Shown here piece after piece: positions 8,753 through 17,837 of a stretch of DNA of 64,000 nucleotides (position 1 is its first letter; every line of letters begins with the position of its first letter). The notes under the pieces were generated by a model. That model saw only the letters and a list, made by a program, of their open reading frames with translations. It searched no databases and was not told the origin of the DNA. The position numbers and the translations under genes are program-made. Source of the DNA: Actinoplanes philippinensis (GTDB lineage Bacteria; Actinomycetota; Actinomycetes; Mycobacteriales; Micromonosporaceae); NCBI RefSeq assembly GCF_900113015.1, contig NZ_FONV01000012.1:1-64000 (forward strand), written 5' to 3'.

Positions 8753-8941
8753 ATCGATCCGACGCTCCACGGCGGCCGGTTGTGGGGTGGGCGCCGGGGA
8801 AGCAGGCGCGCGCCGCGCCCGGGGGTTGTCGTGGCGTCTCGGCGGGCATGGAGGGGACGGCGGCTACGCTGGCGGCGGTAACTTCGACCGCCGCGCCGTA
8901 TCGACGGTGGACGACGAAGCGATTAGATGAGGAGCGGTGCC

Positions 8942-9265
8942 ATGCGGCCCGGTGCACAGCCGAACATGCAGCAGCTCATGAAGCAGGCGCAGAAGATGCA
9001 GCAGCAGGTCGCTCAGGCGCAGGCCGAGCTGGCCGAGGCCGAGCTGACCGCGAGTGCCGGCAACGGCCTGGTGACTGTCGTGATCACCGGGCTGGGTGAG
9101 TTCAAGTCGGTCAAGATCGACCCGAAGGTGGTCGACGCGGACGACGTGGAGACGCTGGAGGACCTGGTGCTCGCGGCGATCCACAGCGCGGCCGAGGCGC
9201 AGCGGGAGCTGGCCGAGACGAAGATGGGTCCGGCGACCGGCGGCTTCTCCCTGCCGGGGTTCTGA
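8942..9265 (+). CDS. ybaB: YbaB/EbfC family nucleoid-associated protein
   Basis: A 107-residue protein with the family's Gln/Met-rich start (MQQLMKQAQKMQQQ), a helical N-terminal half and the conserved central strand motif TVVITGLGEFKSVKIDP. YbaB/EbfC proteins bind DNA as dimers and are nearly always encoded between dnaX and recR, as here. I chose ATG 8942, seven bases after GAGGAG; an in-frame ATG at 8927 would place this ribosome site inside the coding region. The stop is four bases before recR, so the two are surely cotranscribed. Confidence 0.93.
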   Translation: MRPGAQPNMQQLMKQAQKMQQQVAQAQAELAEAELTASAGNGLVTVVITGLGEFKSVKIDPKVVDADDVETLEDLVLAAIHSAAEAQRELAETKMGPATGGFSLPGF

Positions 9266-9269
9266 TCCC

Positions 9270-9863
9270 GTGTATGAAGGCGCCATCCAGGATTTGATCG
9301 ATGAGCTGGGCCGGCTGCCGGGCGTGGGCCCGAAGTCGGCGCAGCGCATCGCTTTTCATGTCCTCTCCGCGGATCCGGCCGATGTGAACCGGCTGGCCAC
9401 CGCGCTGCGCAAGGTCAAGGACCTGGTGCGATTCTGTACGACCTGCTTCAACGTTGCCGAGTCGGAGCAGTGCCGGGTCTGCCGCGATCCACGCCGCACC
9501 AACGAGGTGTTGTGTGTGGTGGAGGAGCCGAAGGATGTCGTGGCGATCGAGCGCACCGGCGAGTTCCGGGGGCGCTATCACGTGCTCGGCGGGGCGATCA
9601 ACCCGCTGGAGGGCATCGGGCCGGACAACCTGAAGATCCGGGAGCTGCTGTTCCGGGTCGGTACCGGTGAGGTCAAGGAGCTGATCCTGGCGACCGACCC
9701 GAACACCGAGGGTGAGGCCACGGCCACCTACCTGGCGCTGCTGATCAAGCCGATGGGGCTCACGGTGACCCGGCTGGCCAGTGGTCTGCCGGTCGGCGGT
9801 GACTTGGAGTATGCCGACGAGATCACTCTGGGTCGTGCTTTCGAGGGCCGTCGCGCTGTCTGA
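9270..9863 (+). CDS. recR: recombination mediator RecR
   Basis: A 197-residue protein of normal RecR length starting at GTG 9270. It has the N-terminal helix-hairpin-helix (LGRLPGVGPKSAQRIAFH), a four-cysteine zinc finger (CTTCFNVAESEQCRVC, about residues 56-71) and a Toprim domain with the VVEEPKDV and ATDPNTEGE motifs. RecR acts with RecO or RecF to load RecA on SSB-coated DNA. It is the last gene of the dnaX - ybaB - recR operon. Confidence 0.96.
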   Translation: MYEGAIQDLIDELGRLPGVGPKSAQRIAFHVLSADPADVNRLATALRKVKDLVRFCTTCFNVAESEQCRVCRDPRRTNEVLCVVEEPKDVVAIERTGEFRGRYHVLGGAINPLEGIGPDNLKIRELLFRVGTGEVKELILATDPNTEGEATATYLALLIKPMGLTVTRLASGLPVGGDLEYADEITLGRAFEGRRAV

Positions 9864-10019
9864 GCGCTCTGTGCCGGGGTGGTTGCGTTACGAAGCAGCC
9901 CTGTAACAACACGATTGGATACCAACGACTGCCCGGAAACTTACCGGGCCGTTAATGTCCGTCGCATCGGTGGCACACTCCACCGCGTTGACCACCCCAC
10001 AAGGCAGAGGTGAAGCACG

Positions 10020-11684
10020 ATGCGTCCATCGAGGCGGAGGGCCGCTATCGCGGTTGCCGCAGTCGCTGTTCTGGCAGCTTCCGGCTGCGCCGAGAGTGAG
10101 CGTGACAGTTCGGGTGGCGGCGGCGCCGTCAAGGACACGCTTGTCTTCGGTGTGGCCGGTGACCCGAAGGTGCTCGACCCGAGCCTCGCCAGCGACGGTG
10201 AGTCGCTGCGCGTCGCCCGGCAGATCTTCGAGACGCTGGTGCGCCCGGAGGAGGGCGGCACCAAGGCCTCGCCCGGTCTGGCGGAGAGCTGGACCCCGGA
10301 TGCGGCCGGTACGACCTGGACGTTCAAGCTCCGGTCCGGCGTGAAGTTCCACGACGGCACCGACTTCAACGCCGAGGCCGTCTGCGCCAACTTCGACCGC
10401 TGGTACAACTCGACCGGTCTGATGCAGAGCCCGGACGTCACGCCGTACTGGCAGGACGTGATGGGTGGCTTCGCGAAGAACGAGAGCGCCGAGCTGCCGC
10501 CGAGCCTCTTCAAGTCGTGCACCGCGAAGGACGCCACGACGGTCGACCTGGCGTTCACCCGGGTTTCCAGCAAGGTGCCGTCGGCGCTGATGCTGCCGTC
10601 GTTCGCGATCCACAGCCCGGCCGCCCTCAAGCAGTACGAGGCGTCGAACATCACCGGCACCGCCGACGACATCAAGTACCCGTCGTACGCGATGGAGCAC
10701 CCGACCGGCACCGGCCCGTTCAAGTTCAAGAGCTGGGACAAGCCGAACAAGTCGCTGACCATCGAGCGCAACGACGCCTACTGGGGCGACAAGGCGAAGC
10801 TGAAGACCGTCGTCTTCCGCACCATCTCCGACGAGAACGCCCGTAAGCAGGCGCTGCGCTCCGGCGACATCCAGGGTTACGACCTGGTCGGCCCGGCGGA
10901 CGTCGAGCCGCTGAAGAGCGAGGGCTTCAACGTCCTCACCCGCCCGGCGTTCAACATCCTGTACATGGCGATCAACCAGAAGGGCAACCCGGCGCTGGCC
11001 AAGCCCGAGGTTCGCCAGGCGATCAACTACGCCATCAACCGTCAGGCCCTGGTCGACTCGAAGCTGCCCCCGGGCGCGAAGGCCGCCACCCAGTTCATGC
11101 CGGACACGGTCGAGGGCTGGAACGCCGACGTCAAGAAGTACGACTACAACGTCGAGGAAGCCAAGAAGCTGCTGGCCGCGGCCGGCGCCAGCAACCTGAA
11201 GCTGAAGTTCCACTACCCGACCGAGGTCACCCGGCCGTACATGCCGAGCCCGAAGGACATCTACGAGCTGCTCGCCGCCGACCTGAAGGCGGTCGGTATC
11301 GAGGTCGAGGGCATTCCGCTGAAGTGGAGCCCGGACTACCTCAACGCCACCACCTCGGGCAGCAACCACGACCTGCACCTGCTGGGCTGGACCGGCGACT
11401 ACGGTGACGCCTACAACTTCATCGGCACCATGTTCGACCGGCAGAAGGACGAGTGGGGCTTCAACAACCCGACTCTCTTCGCCCAGTTCAAGGACGCCGA
11501 CACCACCGCCGACCAGGCGGCTCGGGTGGAGAAGTACAAGGCTCTGAACGCCGCGATCGCGGAGTTCGCCCCGGGTGTGCCGATCTCGCACTCGCCGCCG
11601 GCGATCGTTTTCGGCAAGGGCCTCACCGGCATCACGCCGAGCCCGCTGACCGACGAGCGCTTCGTGGGAGCCACCTTCTCGTAA
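10020..11684 (+). CDS. ABC importer substrate-binding lipoprotein, family 5 (peptide/nickel type)
   Basis: A 554-residue extracytoplasmic binding protein. The signal peptide ends in a lipobox (AVLAASGC, cysteine 23), so the protein should be lipid-anchored outside the membrane. Family 5 features are present: an early LDPSLASDGESLRVARQIFETL segment, TWTFKLRSGVKFHDG and the later AINYAINRQALVD. It delivers a ligand, typically oligopeptides, dipeptides or related amines, to the permeases encoded next. The ligand cannot be deduced from the sequence. It heads a five-gene transporter operon and is separated from the permeases by a hairpin. Confidence 0.92.
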   Translation: MRPSRRRAAIAVAAVAVLAASGCAESERDSSGGGGAVKDTLVFGVAGDPKVLDPSLASDGESLRVARQIFETLVRPEEGGTKASPGLAESWTPDAAGTTWTFKLRSGVKFHDGTDFNAEAVCANFDRWYNSTGLMQSPDVTPYWQDVMGGFAKNESAELPPSLFKSCTAKDATTVDLAFTRVSSKVPSALMLPSFAIHSPAALKQYEASNITGTADDIKYPSYAMEHPTGTGPFKFKSWDKPNKSLTIERNDAYWGDKAKLKTVVFRTISDENARKQALRSGDIQGYDLVGPADVEPLKSEGFNVLTRPAFNILYMAINQKGNPALAKPEVRQAINYAINRQALVDSKLPPGAKAATQFMPDTVEGWNADVKKYDYNVEEAKKLLAAAGASNLKLKFHYPTEVTRPYMPSPKDIYELLAADLKAVGIEVEGIPLKWSPDYLNATTSGSNHDLHLLGWTGDYGDAYNFIGTMFDRQKDEWGFNNPTLFAQFKDADTTADQAARVEKYKALNAAIAEFAPGVPISHSPPAIVFGKGLTGITPSPLTDERFVGATFS

Positions 11685-11722
11685 GTTGTCGCCGTAATCC
11701 GGCATCACCTATTGCTCTACCG

Positions 11723-11755
11723 GCGGGCGGGCGTCATACCCTGACGCTCGCCCGC
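11723..11755 (+). terminator. hairpin between binding-protein and permease genes
   Basis: GCGGGCGGGCGTCA at 11723-11736 pairs with 11742-11755 (14 bp, one G-T wobble) over a five-base loop, 38 bases after the binding-protein stop. Such intercistronic hairpins in ABC operons often act as partial terminators or 3' protectors, giving more binding protein than permease. That role is inferred. Confidence 0.6.
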
Positions 11756-11783
11756 TGTCGACCTCCCACCTTACGAGGCGGCC

Positions 11784-12788
11784 TTGATTCGGTTCATCGT
11801 GCGACGACTGCTACAGCTGATTCCGACGCTGTTCGGTCTGTCGATTCTTCTGTTCATCTGGTTGCGCCGCCTGCCCGGCGGCCCCGAGACCGCGATCCTC
11901 GGTGAACGCGGCACCCCGGAGCTGCGTGCGCAGATCCGGAAGAACCTGGGCCTGGACGAGCCGCTGCTCATTCAGTACGGCCGGTTCATGAAGCGCATGC
12001 TCCAGCTCGACCTGGGCACCTCGATCTCGACGAAGCGCGAGGTCATGACGGAGTTCCTGGAGCGTTTCCCGGGCACCGTCGAGCTCACCATCACCGCGAT
12101 GATCATCGCGATCGGTGTGGGCATCCCGCTGGGTTATCTGGCCGCCCGTCGCCGTGGGAGCTTCCTGGACAGCGCCTCGGTCGGCGGCTCGCTGATCGGC
12201 ATCTGTGTCCCGGTCTTCTTCCTGGCGTACGTGCTGAAGGCGATCTTCTCGGAGAACCTGCACCTGTTCCCGTCGAGTGGACGGCAGGATCCGACGCTGG
12301 GGGCCACCCGCATCACGAACTTCTTCGTCCTGGACGGGCTGATGACCCGGGAGTGGGATGCCGCGCTCGACGCGCTCTGGCATCTCGTGCTGCCCGGCAT
12401 CGCGCTCGCCAGCATCCCGCTGGCGATCATCGTCCGGATCACCCGGGCGAGCGTGCTCGAGGTGCTGAGCGAGGACTACGTGCGGACCGCACAGTCGAAG
12501 GGCCTGACCGAGCGTACGATCCGGGGCCGGCACATCCTGCGCAACGCGATGCTGCCGATCGTCACGGTGATCGGCCTGCTCACCGGTGGTCTGCTCTCCG
12601 GGGCGGTGCTGACCGAGACGGTGTTCGCGTTCAGCGGCATCGGAGCATTCCTGTACGAAGCCATCGCGAACCGTGACTATCCGGTGCTGATGGGCTTCAT
12701 CATGATCATTGCGGTCTTCTACGTCCTGGTTAACCTGCTGGTCGACGTGTCGTACAGCCTGATCGACCCGAGGGTGAGGGTCCGATGA
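11784..12788 (+). CDS. ABC transporter permease, OppB/DppB family
   Basis: A 334-residue inner-membrane protein beginning at TTG 11784, preceded by GAGGCGG. The N-terminus IRFIVRRLLQLIPTLFGLS is the standard first membrane helix of OppB/DppB proteins. The EAA-type loop that contacts the ATPases reads DYVRTAQSKGLTERTI. About six membrane segments are visible. It forms a heterodimeric pore with the next gene product. The stop overlaps the next start (ATGA), indicating translational coupling. Confidence 0.92.
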   Translation: MIRFIVRRLLQLIPTLFGLSILLFIWLRRLPGGPETAILGERGTPELRAQIRKNLGLDEPLLIQYGRFMKRMLQLDLGTSISTKREVMTEFLERFPGTVELTITAMIIAIGVGIPLGYLAARRRGSFLDSASVGGSLIGICVPVFFLAYVLKAIFSENLHLFPSSGRQDPTLGATRITNFFVLDGLMTREWDAALDALWHLVLPGIALASIPLAIIVRITRASVLEVLSEDYVRTAQSKGLTERTIRGRHILRNAMLPIVTVIGLLTGGLLSGAVLTETVFAFSGIGAFLYEAIANRDYPVLMGFIMIIAVFYVLVNLLVDVSYSLIDPRVRVR

Positions 12789-13738
12789 GCACCAAGACCG
12801 ACAAGATCGACGCGCTGGGCGAGCTGTCCGCCGTCAAGCAGGACGAGCACGGCGTCAGCCTGTGGACCGAAGCGTTCCGGCGGGTTCGCCGCAATCCGAG
12901 CGCCTTGGTCGGCATGGCCATCCTGGTGCTCTTCGTCCTGGTCGCGATCATCGGGCCGTTGCTGGCGCCCTACTCGCCGACCGACACGATGGGCATCCGC
13001 GAGGGTGTGATCCGGCCCGGATCGATCCCGGGGCCGTCGGCCGAGCACTGGCTCGGCTACGACCATCAGGGCCGTGACCAATTCAGCCGGCTGCTGGTCG
13101 GCGCACGCCAGACGCTGCTGGTCGGCATCGTCTCCACGCTGATCGGCCTCACCGTCGGTGCGCTGATCGGCGGCGTCGCCGGCGCCGCGGCCGGTCTGGG
13201 CGGCCGGGTCGGCCGGGCCGTCGACTCGGTGCTGATGCGTATCGTCGACATGCTCCTGGCCCTGCCCAGCCTGCTGCTGGCGGTCAGCATCGCGGCCCTG
13301 CTCGGCGCGAGCCTGACCACCGTGATGATCGCGGTCGGCGTGGTCTCGGTGCCGGTGTTCGCCCGGTTGCTGCGGGGCGCCATGGTTGCCCAGTCCGGTG
13401 GCGACTACGTGCTCGCAGCCACCTCGCTGGGTGTGAAGCGGAGCCGGATCGCGCTCACGCACATCCTGCCGAACTCGCTGGCCCCGGTCATCGTGCAGGC
13501 CACGCTGACGCTGGCCACCGCAATCATCGAGGCGGCCGCCCTGTCGTTCCTCGGCCTGGGCAACCCCGACACGTCGACCCCGGAGTGGGGTCTGATGCTC
13601 GCCGACGCGCAGCCGTACCTGGATGGACGGCCCGGTCTGGCGATCTTCCCGGCGGTGGGCATCATCATCACCGCGCTCGGCTTCACCCTGCTCGGTGAGG
13701 CGCTGCGCGAGGCCCTCGACCCGAAACTGCGGAAGTGA
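12785..13738 (+). CDS. ABC transporter permease, OppC/DppC family
   Basis: A 317-residue permease. It has the cytoplasmic N-terminal extension ending WTEAFRRVRRNPSALVGM that precedes helix 1 in OppC/DppC proteins, the periplasmic motif HWLGYDHQGRDQFSRLL, and the EAA loop DYVLAATSLGVKRSRI. The final part (GLMLADAQPYLDGRPGLAIFP) is typical. It pairs with the upstream permease; its start overlaps that gene's stop by four bases. The next ATPase gene begins seven bases after its stop. Confidence 0.92.
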   Translation: MSTKTDKIDALGELSAVKQDEHGVSLWTEAFRRVRRNPSALVGMAILVLFVLVAIIGPLLAPYSPTDTMGIREGVIRPGSIPGPSAEHWLGYDHQGRDQFSRLLVGARQTLLVGIVSTLIGLTVGALIGGVAGAAAGLGGRVGRAVDSVLMRIVDMLLALPSLLLAVSIAALLGASLTTVMIAVGVVSVPVFARLLRGAMVAQSGGDYVLAATSLGVKRSRIALTHILPNSLAPVIVQATLTLATAIIEAAALSFLGLGNPDTSTPEWGLMLADAQPYLDGRPGLAIFPAVGIIITALGFTLLGEALREALDPKLRK

Positions 13739-13745
13739 GGCCGCG

Positions 13746-14736
13746 ATGCCACTGCTCGATGTAAAGGACCTGTCCGTCACCTTCGCGCGGCGCGGTCAGC
13801 GCACCGTACGGGCGGTCGACGGGGTGTCGTTCTCGGTCGAGGCCGGTGAGGTCGTCGGCCTGGTCGGCGAGTCCGGCTGCGGCAAGAGCGTCACCTCGCT
13901 GGCCCTGATGGGGCTGCTGCCGAAGCAGCGGGGCGTGACCGTCGGCGGATCCGCGATGTTCGGCGACACCGACCTGCTCAAGACCGACGAGCGGACGATG
14001 CGCGACATCCGTGGCCGGGACGTCGCGATGATCTTCCAGGACCCGCTGTCCTCGCTGAACCCGGTCGTCCCGATCGGCGTTCAGGTGACCGAGGTGCTCG
14101 CCCGGCACCGCGGCCTCACCGGCGCGAAGGCCACCGCGGAGGCCGCCGACCTGCTCAACCGGGTCGGCATCCCGGACCCGACCCGGCGCCTCAAGGAGTA
14201 CCCGCACCAGCTCTCCGGTGGCATGCGGCAGCGGGCGCTGATCGCCATGGCGGTCGCCTGCGCGCCGAAGCTGCTGATCGCCGACGAGCCGACCACCGCG
14301 CTCGACGTGACGATCCAGGCGCAGATCCTGGAGCTGCTGCGCGATCTGGTCCGTGACTCCGGCACCGCGCTCGTCATGATCACGCACGATCTCGGTGTGG
14401 TGGCCGGCATGTGCGACACGGTCAACGTGCTCTACGCCGGCCGGGTCGTCGAGTCGGCCCGGCGCAAGCCGCTCTTCGCCGAGCCGCGGCACCCGTACAC
14501 CACGGGTCTGCTGGGTTCGGTGCCGCGCCTCGACTCGGGCAAGGGCGCGGCTGCACGCGATCCGCGGTTCGGTGCGGGACGTCCTGCCGTGGCCGGACGG
14601 GTGCGCGTTCGCCCCGCGCTGCGACCGCCGTGTCGACGCCTGTGTCGGTGAGCCGCCGGCGCTGGTCGAGGGCATGCACCGGCACGCGTACCGCTGTGTC
14701 AACCCCGAACCGCGGACCGTGGAGGTGCCGTCGTGA
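13746..14736 (+). pseudogene. OppD/DppD-type ABC ATPase gene with a frameshift near 14545
   Basis: ATG 13746 opens a complete ATPase domain: Walker A GESGCGKS, Q-loop, signature LSGGMRQR, Walker B LLIADEPTTALD and the switch His in MITHDL. The frame is normal to HPYTTGLLGSVPRLDSGKG near 14546. From there the starting frame reads unrelated residues and stops at 14651. The +1 frame continues the family's C-terminal domain (RLHAIRGSVRDVLPWPDGC, then CAFAPRCDRRVDAC) to a stop at 14736, which overlaps the next start as GTGA. So either two bases are missing from a GC-repeat, or one base is extra. This is a true mutation or a sequencing error. The truncated 301-residue form keeps the ATPase core but loses the Cys-rich tail. 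Confidence 0.85.
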
Positions 14737-15845
14737 CCGAAACCCTGGTCGAGGTCGACGACCTCAAGGTGCATTTCCCGATCAAGCGCGGTGTCTTCCT
14801 GGACCGGGTGGTCGGGCACGTCAAGGCGGTCGACGGTGTCGACCTACGGATCAACAAGGGCGAGACGTACGGGCTGGTCGGCGAGTCCGGCTGCGGCAAG
14901 TCGACCCTGGGCCGTGCGTTGCTGCAGCTCACACCGCCGACCGGGGGCCGGGTGAACTTCGACGGCACCGAGTTGACCACGCTGCCGCCCAAGCAGCTGC
15001 GGTCGATGCGCCGGCGCATGCAGATGATCTTCCAGGACCCGATGTCGAGTCTGGACCCGCGGCAGAACGTCGAGTCGATCCTGACCGAGGGCCTGCAGGC
15101 GCACGGCCTGGGCGGCAGCCGGGCCGAGCGACGGAAGATCATCTCGAAGTCGCTGGACGCGGTCGGCCTGCCGCAGTGGGCGCTGTCCCGCTACCCGCAC
15201 GAGTTCTCCGGCGGCCAGCGGCAGCGCATCGGCATCGCCCGGGCCGTGGTGCTCAACCCGGACCTGATCGTCGCCGACGAGCCGGTGTCGGCGCTGGACG
15301 TCTCCATCCAGGCGCAGGTGATCAACCTGCTGGAGGAGCTGCAGGAGGAGCTCGGCCTCACCTACCTGGTGATCGCCCACGACCTGGCGGTGGTCCGGCA
15401 CATCTCGGACACGGTCGGCGTCATGTACCTGGGCGCGCTGGTCGAGGAGGCGCCGAGCGACGACCTCTACCGGCAGCCGCTGCACCCGTACACGCGGGCG
15501 CTGATGTCGGCGGTCCCGGTGCCCGACCCCGAGGTCGAGGACCGGCGCGAACGCATCCTGCTCGCCGGCGACCTGCCCTCCCCGGCGAACCCGCCGTCCG
15601 GCTGCCGCTTCCACACCCGCTGCCCGTGGGCGCAGCCGACCAAGTGCCGCGACGAGCGTCCCGGTCTGCGCATCATCGGCACCGGCACGCACAAGGTGGC
15701 CTGCCACTGGGCCGAGCAGATCGAGTCCGGCGAGATCCGGCCGCACGCGGTGAAGGCCGAGGTCGTCGCGGACGGCGCCGGAGCGAAGGAGGCTCACGGC
15801 GCGCTCCACAACGCCATCGAGTCGCCTGGCGGTCCGGTGATCTAG
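14733..15845 (+). CDS. ABC transporter ATPase, OppF/DppF family
   Basis: A 370-residue ATPase beginning at GTG 14733, which overlaps the stop of the shifted upstream frame. It has Walker A GESGCGKST, signature FSGGQRQRIGIARAV, Walker B LIVADEPVSALD and the C-terminal oligopeptide-transporter domain with paired cysteines (SGCRFHTRCPWAQPTKC). OppF and OppD form the heterodimeric motor of the importer. The C-terminal tail after about residue 335 is variable. It is the last gene of the operon and is followed by a hairpin. Confidence 0.93.
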   Translation: MTETLVEVDDLKVHFPIKRGVFLDRVVGHVKAVDGVDLRINKGETYGLVGESGCGKSTLGRALLQLTPPTGGRVNFDGTELTTLPPKQLRSMRRRMQMIFQDPMSSLDPRQNVESILTEGLQAHGLGGSRAERRKIISKSLDAVGLPQWALSRYPHEFSGGQRQRIGIARAVVLNPDLIVADEPVSALDVSIQAQVINLLEELQEELGLTYLVIAHDLAVVRHISDTVGVMYLGALVEEAPSDDLYRQPLHPYTRALMSAVPVPDPEVEDRRERILLAGDLPSPANPPSGCRFHTRCPWAQPTKCRDERPGLRIIGTGTHKVACHWAEQIESGEIRPHAVKAEVVADGAGAKEAHGALHNAIESPGGPVI

Positions 15846-15858
15846 GGGTACGAACGAC

Positions 15859-15884
15859 AGGCCGCTCCCGATCGGGGGCGGCCT
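15859..15884 (+). terminator. hairpin ending the ABC importer operon
   Basis: AGGCCGCTCCCG at 15859-15870 pairs with 15873-15884, allowing one G-T pair, 14 bases after the stop. About 125 bases with no recognisable feature follow before the convergent hexosaminidase gene. Confidence 0.65.
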
Positions 15885-16009
15885 TCGTCGTCTCCACCGC
15901 ATTCAGCCCGGCGGCCGCGTCTCGGCCCGGTGGTGCCGCCGCGTCGCGGGGTGGCCGGGGGAGCAGTGGTTGCCGGGGCCGTGCACGGCGTACTGAGAAG
16001 GGGTCTTGA

Positions 16010-17560
16010 TCAGGACCAGCGGATCTCGGGAGATCGGTGGAAACGGACACCGTCGCGGACCCAGCGAGGGCCGTAGGCCCCCAGACGGGTGCGGAACGAG
16101 GCCCAGTCGTGAGTGACGCGGGGTGACCAGCCGAGTTCGGCGATCGCGACCAGGCGCGGGAAGGCCAGGAACTCGATGTCGTCCTCGGTGCGCAGCGTCT
16201 CCGACCACAGGGGCGCCTCGACGCCGAGGATGCTCGTCGCGGGGATGCCGGGGAGCAGCGTCGCCGGGTCCCAGCCGTAGGCGGTGCTCACCTCGATCGC
16301 TCCGGCCCAGTCGAGGCCACCCGGGGTGAGCAGGTCATACTCCATGTCCAGGTAGGTGTGATCGGCCGGAGACATGATCACTTTCGCCCCGGCGGCGACC
16401 GCGGTGGCGACCGCCGGATGGTTGCGCTCCCGGCCCCAGAACTGCAGCACCGATGTCGCCGACGCCGGTGACTGGCCGATCTCGTGCCAGCCGTAGGGGA
16501 TCTTGCCGTACTTCTCGACGAGCGGCAGGACACGCCGCTGGAACGCCAGGTAGCTGCCGTGCGGAGTGGCGAACGTCTCGTCGCCGCCGATGTGCAGGTA
16601 CGGGCCGGGTGTCATCTCGGCGAGCTCCCGGATGACGTCCTCGACGAACCGGTAGGTGATCTCGTCGCGCACGCAGAGGGTGCTGTAGCCGACCCGCATG
16701 TCGGTCCGCTGTCGCGGCGCCACTCCGTCGCAGGTCAGCTCGGGGTAGGCGATCTGTGCCGCGTTCACGTGGCCGGGCATGTCGATCTCCGGCACGATCG
16801 TGATGTTCCGGTCGGCGGCGTAACGGACCAGGCCCCGGTAGTCGTCCTTGGTCAGGAAGCCTCCGCCGTCACCACCCACCCCGGTCCCGGGCGCGCCGCC
16901 GATCTCGGTCAGCCGTGGCCACGCGTCGATCCGGATCCGCCAGCCCTGGTCGTCGCTCAGGTGCAGGTGCAGGTGATTGATCTTGAAACGGCTGATCCGG
17001 TCGATGTGGGTACGGATCTCGTCCGGCGTGTGGAAGTGCCGGGCCAGGTCGAGCATCGTGCCGCGGTAGGCGTACCGCGGCCGGTCGTCGATCGTCCCGC
17101 CCGGGATGATCCACTTCCTCCGCTGCGGGGTGTCCGCCTCGATCGCCGGCGGCAACAGCTGACGCAGCGTCTGCACCCCGTTGAACAGCCCGGCCCGTCC
17201 GGTCGCCAGCAACTCGACACCGTCCCGCCGGATCGTCAGACGGTACCCCTCGTCCCCGTGCCCGGGTTCCAGCCGCAGCGTGATCGCGTTCGCGGCCGGC
17301 ATGGCGCCGATCGGAAGGGCGAAACCGGTCGCCGGCCGGAGCGCCGCGGCGAGCTGCCCGGCCACCTCACCCGACCCGACGATCACCGTGCCCGCGGTGA
17401 TCCGGAAGTCGTTGCCCGGATCCGGCTGCGCCTCGGCCACCGCCGGGAGAACGCTGGTCAGAGCGATCGGCGACGGTGCCGGGGAGGACGCGGCCGAGGC
17501 GGTCGCGGTGACCAGCGGCAGGGCCGCGACCAGAGCCGCGGCCAGACGGGAGAGACGCAC
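16010..17560 (-). CDS. secreted beta-N-acetylhexosaminidase, GH20
   Basis: A 516-residue exported enzyme. The first 25 residues form a signal peptide with an Ala-rich cleavage region. An N-terminal GH20b-like domain is followed by the catalytic barrel: DLARHFHTPDEIRTHIDRI, HLHLSDDQGWRI, and YLHIGGDETFATPHG at about residue 320, where the Asp-Glu pair is the catalytic motif of substrate-assisted GH20 enzymes. The enzyme would release terminal GlcNAc or GalNAc from chitin oligomers or glycoconjugates outside the cell. It stands alone on the minus strand, converging on the ABC operon. Confidence 0.93.
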   Translation of the reverse strand: MRLSRLAAALVAALPLVTATASAASSPAPSPIALTSVLPAVAEAQPDPGNDFRITAGTVIVGSGEVAGQLAAALRPATGFALPIGAMPAANAITLRLEPGHGDEGYRLTIRRDGVELLATGRAGLFNGVQTLRQLLPPAIEADTPQRRKWIIPGGTIDDRPRYAYRGTMLDLARHFHTPDEIRTHIDRISRFKINHLHLHLSDDQGWRIRIDAWPRLTEIGGAPGTGVGGDGGGFLTKDDYRGLVRYAADRNITIVPEIDMPGHVNAAQIAYPELTCDGVAPRQRTDMRVGYSTLCVRDEITYRFVEDVIRELAEMTPGPYLHIGGDETFATPHGSYLAFQRRVLPLVEKYGKIPYGWHEIGQSPASATSVLQFWGRERNHPAVATAVAAGAKVIMSPADHTYLDMEYDLLTPGGLDWAGAIEVSTAYGWDPATLLPGIPATSILGVEAPLWSETLRTEDDIEFLAFPRLVAIAELGWSPRVTHDWASFRTRLGAYGPRWVRDGVRFHRSPEIRWS

Positions 17561-17588
17561 CCGCCCGAACGTAGTCGCCGGGGGCCAG

Positions 17589-17837
17589 TCAGCCTTCCGG
17601 CCGGTGGAGGAGGCCGACGGCGATCGCGTGCACGGCGTCCAGATCGGCGGGGTCGGTCAGTTTCGCCCGGCCGCCGGTCACCCCATACCACTCCTCGGCG
17701 TCCTTGTACTGCACGGACAGCACCGCCTCGCCCGCCTCGGACAGCTCGGTGCGCAGAGTGAGGTCGCCGGTGACGACGCCGGCCTCGTCGGTCATCACGC
17801 CGCCCGGTCCCGGCACGATATCGGTGGTCTTGCTCAT
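17589..17837 (-). CDS. small acidic protein coupled to the HNH nuclease gene, function unknown
   Basis: An 82-residue soluble protein without a signal peptide or membrane segment. Visible sequence includes LTLRTELSEAGEAVLSVQYKD and EWYGVTGG. I do not recognise a domain. Its ATG overlaps the stop of the upstream nuclease gene by one base, so the two are translationally coupled. A role connected with the nuclease is possible but not shown. Confidence 0.65.
   Translation of the reverse strand: MSKTTDIVPGPGGVMTDEAGVVTGDLTLRTELSEAGEAVLSVQYKDAEEWYGVTGGRAKLTDPADLDAVHAIAVGLLHRPEG

Noticed and set aside
14395..14736. A separate small gene overlapping the end of the OppD-like gene.
   Set aside because: Its second half is the missing C-terminal domain of OppD in a shifted frame; its first half is a shadow of the ATPase domain. 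It is explained by the frameshift.
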